Below, one piece after another: positions 21,160 to 24,926 of a stretch of 24,926 bases of DNA. Made by a program: the position numbers and the translations under genes. Location: positions 1-24,926 of the forward strand of contig JAEFAK010000006.1 in the NCBI GenBank assembly GCA_016287555.1. The letters are read 5' to 3'. Within the stretch, counting starts at the first letter, position 1. Every line of letters begins with the position of its first letter. Below the pieces are notes generated by a model. The model was given only the letters and a program-made list of their open reading frames with translations. It was not told where the DNA came from and ran no database searches. Source of the DNA: Oscillospiraceae bacterium (lineage in GTDB: Bacteria; Bacillota; Clostridia; Oscillospirales; Oscillospiraceae).

Positions 21160-23355
21160 TCAGACCTCCTGCCTGAACTTCATGCGGTGAGAGTATACGT
21201 CGCGCACGGCGAAGCCGTCGCCCTCCGGCTCGTACTCGACCCAGTAGGTCAGCATATCCGTGACGAGGCAGGCGAGATAGCGCCCTTCGCGCTCGAAGCC
21301 GGTGCCGTCGCGCTCGGCCTTCCATATCGTCTCGCGGACGTCGTCCGCGCTTATGAGCTCGTCGTCCATGCGGCTCTGAATATCCGGCGGGATAACGAGC
21401 TTTACACCGCTCCAGTCGGAGACCGGAGCCTCAAAGCCGACGCCCGTCAGACGGCGTGAGAGAGCGTCCTTCAGGGCGAGGGAGTTCTTTCGCTTCTGCT
21501 CTATCGTGGGGACGGGGCGCGGCTCAGAGTCGAATACGAGGTCGAGGACGTGCTCGGCCTGCTTTCCGCCCGCCGCGAAGACCTCGCGGCAGTTGGCGCA
21601 GTAGACGACGTAGGGCAGCTCCGAGCCCGCCGCGCGGTTGGATACGATCTCGTCGTAGAGCTTGCGGTTTGCCAGGCGCATCTGCCCGCCGTAGCCGCAG
21701 CAGCCGCCCTTGTTCCTGAGCTCCTCGAGCTCGAGCCCCGCCGCGGAGGCGAGGGCGCGCACCGCGGCGCGTACCTCGGGGTCGTCGCGCGCGGCGCAGG
21801 GATCGAAGACGGCGGCCTTCCCGCCGCGTTTGGCCTGAACGTCGCCCGCCTCGATAAGGGAATAGAGCGAAACTCGCTCGGCCTCGGGGAGATACCGCGC
21901 AAAGAGCGATTCGCATGTCGCGCAGGCGAAGACCATCGTCGGCCTGCCCGCGCCCTCCCATATGCCGCGCAGCTTCGCAAGGTTGTCGTCAAAGAGCTTT
22001 TCTTCGCCTGCCCAGAAGGCCGGCGCGCCGCAGCAGCCGAGAACGATCCCGCATGCAGAGCGCGACGCGAGCAGGTCATATGCCTTTTCAACGTGGTCGG
22101 GATAGGAGGCGGAGAGCCTGCAGCCGGGGAAGAAGATATATTTGCAGCCCTCGGGAACGTACGCGAAGGCGGCATCGTCGGAATGGAAAGCCATCTCGCC
22201 GAGCCAGTAGTCGTGCAGCGCGCGCGGATACTGCGCGTCGTGCGTCCTGAGCTGGCGCGAGAGGCGGAAGAGAGAGCCCATGTCCACACCCACGGGGCAG
22301 ACGGCCTTACACTGCCCGCAGTCGCTGCAGGAGTAGGCCTGCCGCGTCATGGAGTGGGTCGCGATGGGCGGATTAGCCTTGGAGTCGGTATAGACCTCGA
22401 CGGCGAGCTTGCGGGGCTTTTTGCGGTACCAGGTCAGCATCTCGCACCCGTCGATGCAGGCCCTGCAGTCGCACTGGAGGCAGCGCGCGGCCTCGGCCAT
22501 GGCCGTTTCCTCGCTGACGACTTCGACGCGCGCGGCCTTTTCCGCGCCAGTGTGGTCGACGGCTCGTCCGCAGTCGCGCGGGAGCGCGTCAGAGGTGAGC
22601 TTGCCCGTCTGGAACCAGACCTCGAGCCTTCTGGCGAGATCCTGCCCGTCGGCGAGAGCGCGTATCGGGTCTACGCCGCAGACCTCGCCGCCCATGAAGA
22701 CCTTTTCGCGCGAGGTGGAGAGCAGCTCCGCGTCCCACGAGCCGGCGAGGCCGAAGTCGCTGCCGCCGCGGCCCGTGGCGACGTAGACTGCGTCAAAATC
22801 GGCCAGCTCGTCGAGAGAGGCTATCTCGCGCCCGAAAGCTTTTTCGATCTCCACACCGGAAAACTGGAACGCGATATCCGCCTCGATCTCCGCGAAGTCG
22901 TCCCTCGCGCGAAGCGAGCCGCCCCAGCCGTCCTCTTTGTCAAAAAGGGCGACCTTGTATTTTTTGAGCGCAAGGCTGAGCGCGCAGCCGAGCCCGGCAG
23001 GTCCCGCGCCGACGACGGCGATCTTCTCCGTCTTCGGTGGGATGGTATAGCGCTCCGGGCGCGGGTTTTTGACATAGTCGACGCACGCCTTTTCCAGCGC
23101 GCCCATGTCGATGGGCTCGTCGCCGAGGTCGAGGCGCTGGCAGCGCTCCAGACACGGACGCGGGCACATCCTGCTGACCATGACGGGGAACATGACGGCC
23201 GTGCGGTAGGTCTTGTAGGCGGCCGACCAGCGGCCCTTGGCGATATTGGTAAGAAGCTGTCTGACGTCCATGCGGAACGGGCAGGCGAGCGAGCAGGTCG
23301 CGGGCTCGCCGTTGAAGCACTTTTCCGTATAGGCGGTTATCTCCTCAAGCTTCAT
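21160..23355 (-). CDS. FAD / iron-sulfur dicluster / CCG-domain oxidoreductase (DVU_1558-like)
   Basis: A 731-residue soluble electron-transfer protein. In order: an N-terminal GltD-like cysteine-rich domain (Cys21, 25, 64, 68, 72); an FAD-binding Rossmann fold (VVGAGPAGLG, 114-123, ending around GGEVCGVDPIRALADG); a ferredoxin-like dicluster (CLQCDCRACIDGC, 292-304, and CSDCGQCKAVCP, 343-354); two HdrB/GlpC-type CCG domains (FPGCRL at 409 with GCCG at 440, and DPCAA at 518 with GCCG at 551, each followed by a CxxC); and a C-terminal extra domain. The second NAD(P)H-binding Rossmann fold of GltD is missing. The start is set at 23355 (MKLEEITAY) because AAGGAG is nearby; the frame is open to 23403. 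It lies between the molybdoenzyme gene and the small redox gene and is a likely electron acceptor or donor for them. Confidence 0.87.
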   Translation of the reverse strand: MKLEEITAYTEKCFNGEPATCSLACPFRMDVRQLLTNIAKGRWSAAYKTYRTAVMFPVMVSRMCPRPCLERCQRLDLGDEPIDMGALEKACVDYVKNPRPERYTIPPKTEKIAVVGAGPAGLGCALSLALKKYKVALFDKEDGWGGSLRARDDFAEIEADIAFQFSGVEIEKAFGREIASLDELADFDAVYVATGRGGSDFGLAGSWDAELLSTSREKVFMGGEVCGVDPIRALADGQDLARRLEVWFQTGKLTSDALPRDCGRAVDHTGAEKAARVEVVSEETAMAEAARCLQCDCRACIDGCEMLTWYRKKPRKLAVEVYTDSKANPPIATHSMTRQAYSCSDCGQCKAVCPVGVDMGSLFRLSRQLRTHDAQYPRALHDYWLGEMAFHSDDAAFAYVPEGCKYIFFPGCRLSASYPDHVEKAYDLLASRSACGIVLGCCGAPAFWAGEEKLFDDNLAKLRGIWEGAGRPTMVFACATCESLFARYLPEAERVSLYSLIEAGDVQAKRGGKAAVFDPCAARDDPEVRAAVRALASAAGLELEELRNKGGCCGYGGQMRLANRKLYDEIVSNRAAGSELPYVVYCANCREVFAAGGKQAEHVLDLVFDSEPRPVPTIEQKRKNSLALKDALSRRLTGVGFEAPVSDWSGVKLVIPPDIQSRMDDELISADDVRETIWKAERDGTGFEREGRYLACLVTDMLTYWVEYEPEGDGFAVRDVYSHRMKFRQEV

Positions 23356-23385
23356 CGTTTTCTCCTTCGGTAAGGTCGTGATATC

Positions 23386-23423
23386 AAGATCGGGGACGGG
23401 CAAGGTGCGCCGCCCCCGATCTT
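23386..23423. repeat. intercistronic inverted repeat between the aldehyde oxidoreductase and FAD/Fe-S genes
   Basis: A perfect 10-bp inverted repeat (23386-23395 with 23414-23423) encloses 18 bases in the 80-base gap. On the minus-strand mRNA the hairpin starts 12 bases after the stop codon. No T run follows, so a strong terminator is unlikely; an mRNA-stability or partial-attenuation element is more plausible. Confidence 0.65.
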
Positions 23424-23435
23424 TCTCGGATCACG

Positions 23436-24926
23436 TCAGATGGGATTTGCCTTGATATACTCGAGCTCGTCGTCAAGCTCGGAGCCGAGGAAGTAGGGCT
23501 CGGGAGTGAGGTCCTCGCCCCTCTGCAGCTTCTCAAAGCCGGCCTTGACCTTGTCCGGCGTGGCGGGGAGCGCGTAGACGCGGACGCCGCAGGCATTGTT
23601 GATGGCGTTGATGACGGCCATGTGGCCGGAGCTCTGGAAGCACTCGGAGCAGCCGGAGGATCCCTGCGGGCCTCTGGGTCTCGGGGTCTCGAGGAAGAGG
23701 ACGTTGAAGTCGTCGGGGATGGCGTCTATCGTGGGGATGCCGCTGCCGACGATCGTGTCGTACTTCGGGGTCTGCTCATAGTTCTCGCTGAGCGCGAAGC
23801 CTATCGAGTGGCTGAGGCCGCCGAACGCCTGACCCTCGACGGAGAGCATGTTGCCGACGACGCCGACGTCGCAGGCCGTCGTATACTTGAGGACCTGGGT
23901 CTTGCCGGTGTTGACGTCGACCTCGACGAGGCAGGTGTTGACCGCGTACATGTATTCGGCGTCCTTGTCGCCCATGCCGGTATTGGGATCGAGTCCCGGC
24001 GGCAGGCCGAGGTTGGCCTGGTCGTAGTGGCCTATATACTTGGTCGGGATGCCCTCTGCGACCATCTCGTCATAGGTGCGGTAGGTGCCGTCGGGCTTGC
24101 GCATGGCGTCCATGAGCTTGTTCGCGCCGTCGATGATGGCGTTGCCGGTCATGTAGTGCTGGCGGGAGGCCGCGGACTGGCCGGAGTCGGGGCACTTGGG
24201 CCAGTCGCTCTGGACGAGGCGGATCTGGCTGGCCTTGATGCCCATCGGGGCGAGAGCCTTGACGGTGTGGACCAATGCGCCGACGTCGCCGCCCTGGCCC
24301 ATATCTTCCCAGGTGTTGTAGTTGGTGATCGTGCCGTCCGGATTGAGCTCGAGGGCTATCTCGGACTGGTCGAACATGCCTATCGTGCAGAGGAAGCCGC
24401 CGAGGCTGATGCCGACGCCGACGTGGCGGCCCTCGGCCTTGCCCTGCTCGGCGAGCTTCTTGTACTCGTCGTAATAGGGCTTGATCATCTCAAGGAGCTT
24501 CGGGTAGGGGTACTGCTTGTAGGGCATGCTGTTGATGGTCTTGTCGCCCTCCTTGGCACAGTTAATATACCTGAACTCCCAGGGATCGATGCCGGCCTTC
24601 TCGGCGGCCATGTCGATGAGCGCCTCGGTGGTGGTGTAGATCTGCGGCGCGCCGAAGCCGCGGTAGGGCGCGCAGAAGTTCTGGTTGGTGGAGCCGCCGC
24701 GCACCAGCGCCTTGACGCTGGGCACGCTGTAGCCGTGGAAGGCCACGGAGGCGAAGTTGCCGAGGATCTTGCTGGCGGTCATGGCGTAGCAGCCCATGTC
24801 GAGGCCGAGGTCGTACTCGGCGGCAAGGAGCTTGCCGTCCTTGTCGCAGGCCAGCTTGCCGTTGACGAAGGTGGCGGAGCGCTTGCCGGTCATGAACAGG
24901 AACTCTTCATAATTGAGCGTCATGGT
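23436..24926 (-). CDS. molybdopterin-dependent aldehyde oxidoreductase, C-terminal part (5' end outside window)
   Basis: The frame is open to the window edge (at least 496 residues) and ends with TGA at 23436. It represents the molybdenum-binding half of a xanthine oxidase-family enzyme such as Desulfovibrio Mop, which oxidises aldehydes to acids (or the reverse with low-potential donors). Family motifs seen are NFCAPYRGFGAPQ (substrate/cofactor loop), NTWEDMGQGGDVGALV, QSDWPKCPDSGQSAASRQ, ACDVGVVGNMLSVEGQAFGGLSHSIGFAL, and near the end RGPQGSSGCSECFQSS, whose Glu fits the catalytic glutamate. The N-terminal [2Fe-2S] domains should lie in the missing upstream part. The in-frame ATG at 24921-24923 is internal. 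It is followed by the FAD/Fe-S gene after an 80-base gap with a hairpin. Substrate is unknown. Confidence 0.92.
   Translation of the reverse strand, partial: TMTLNYEEFLFMTGKRSATFVNGKLACDKDGKLLAAEYDLGLDMGCYAMTASKILGNFASVAFHGYSVPSVKALVRGGSTNQNFCAPYRGFGAPQIYTTTEALIDMAAEKAGIDPWEFRYINCAKEGDKTINSMPYKQYPYPKLLEMIKPYYDEYKKLAEQGKAEGRHVGVGISLGGFLCTIGMFDQSEIALELNPDGTITNYNTWEDMGQGGDVGALVHTVKALAPMGIKASQIRLVQSDWPKCPDSGQSAASRQHYMTGNAIIDGANKLMDAMRKPDGTYRTYDEMVAEGIPTKYIGHYDQANLGLPPGLDPNTGMGDKDAEYMYAVNTCLVEVDVNTGKTQVLKYTTACDVGVVGNMLSVEGQAFGGLSHSIGFALSENYEQTPKYDTIVGSGIPTIDAIPDDFNVLFLETPRPRGPQGSSGCSECFQSSGHMAVINAINNACGVRVYALPATPDKVKAGFEKLQRGEDLTPEPYFLGSELDDELEYIKANPI

Noticed and set aside
21550..23373. 607-codon + strand open frame opposite the FAD/Fe-S gene
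   Set aside because: Antisense shadow; the minus strand shows clear cysteine clusters and a Rossmann motif.
1..24926. CRISPR arrays, IS elements, tandem repeats, tRNA or rRNA genes
   Set aside because: No regularly spaced repeats, transposase-like frames, terminal inverted repeats or tRNA/rRNA signatures were seen on either strand.

Overview
The window comes from a GC-rich member of the Bacillota, most likely an endospore-lineage Clostridia (Oscillospirales/Christensenellales-like). The evidence is a PolC-type replicative polymerase, the Firmicutes gene order cdsA-dxr-rseP-ispG-polC, and a sporulation/division block yabP-yabQ-divIC-yabR. The genus cannot be fixed from sequence alone. Genes are tightly packed with many 1-10 base overlaps, good Shine-Dalgarno sequences and several strong hairpin terminators. 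No intergenic stretch exceeds about 225 bases. No tRNA, rRNA, CRISPR array, IS element or phage gene was seen.

Region 1 (1-10605, + strand) is one long housekeeping operon: the end of an L7Ae-like ribosomal protein gene, infB (IF-2), cdsA (CDP-diacylglycerol synthase), dxr and ispG (two MEP isoprenoid steps), rseP (site-2 protease) and polC (DNA polymerase III alpha). It ends at a perfect 14-bp bidirectional terminator shared with a convergent gene. Three of these enzymes carry non-consensus residues in otherwise intact signature motifs: IF-2 G4 is SKMD, CdsA has KEHGG where PGHGG is usual, and DXR has Pro where the DSEH histidine is expected.

Region 2 (10660-16489) is metabolic and regulatory. 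It holds a D-2-hydroxyacid dehydrogenase (-); peptidase T coupled to an O6-alkylguanine-DNA alkyltransferase-like protein (+) behind a near-consensus promoter; a Na/Pi cotransporter-PhoU fusion (-); and an XRE-type HTH protein with TPR-like repeats (+).

Region 3 (16543-19777) has a fumarase alpha subunit with no beta subunit beside it (-), then a probable small RNA transcription unit on the + strand (promoter about 17420, own terminator about 17558). Next is the sporulation/division cluster yabP-yabQ-divIC-yabR (-), in which the yabQ frame runs about 175 bases into divIC. Long-form hibernation factor hpf lies divergently (+).

Region 4 (19844-24926, - strand) is a redox operon read from right to left: the C-terminal half of a molybdopterin aldehyde oxidoreductase, a multi-cluster FAD/Fe-S/CCG-domain protein, a 61-residue four-cysteine protein, and a short AMP-forming CoA ligase. 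The combination resembles the poorly understood DVU1553-DVU1559-type cluster known from Desulfovibrio. A plausible but unproven reading is that the oxidoreductase interconverts an aldehyde and an acid, the FAD/Fe-S/CCG protein moves electrons, and the ligase activates the acid as a CoA thioester. It is the most interesting functional system here.
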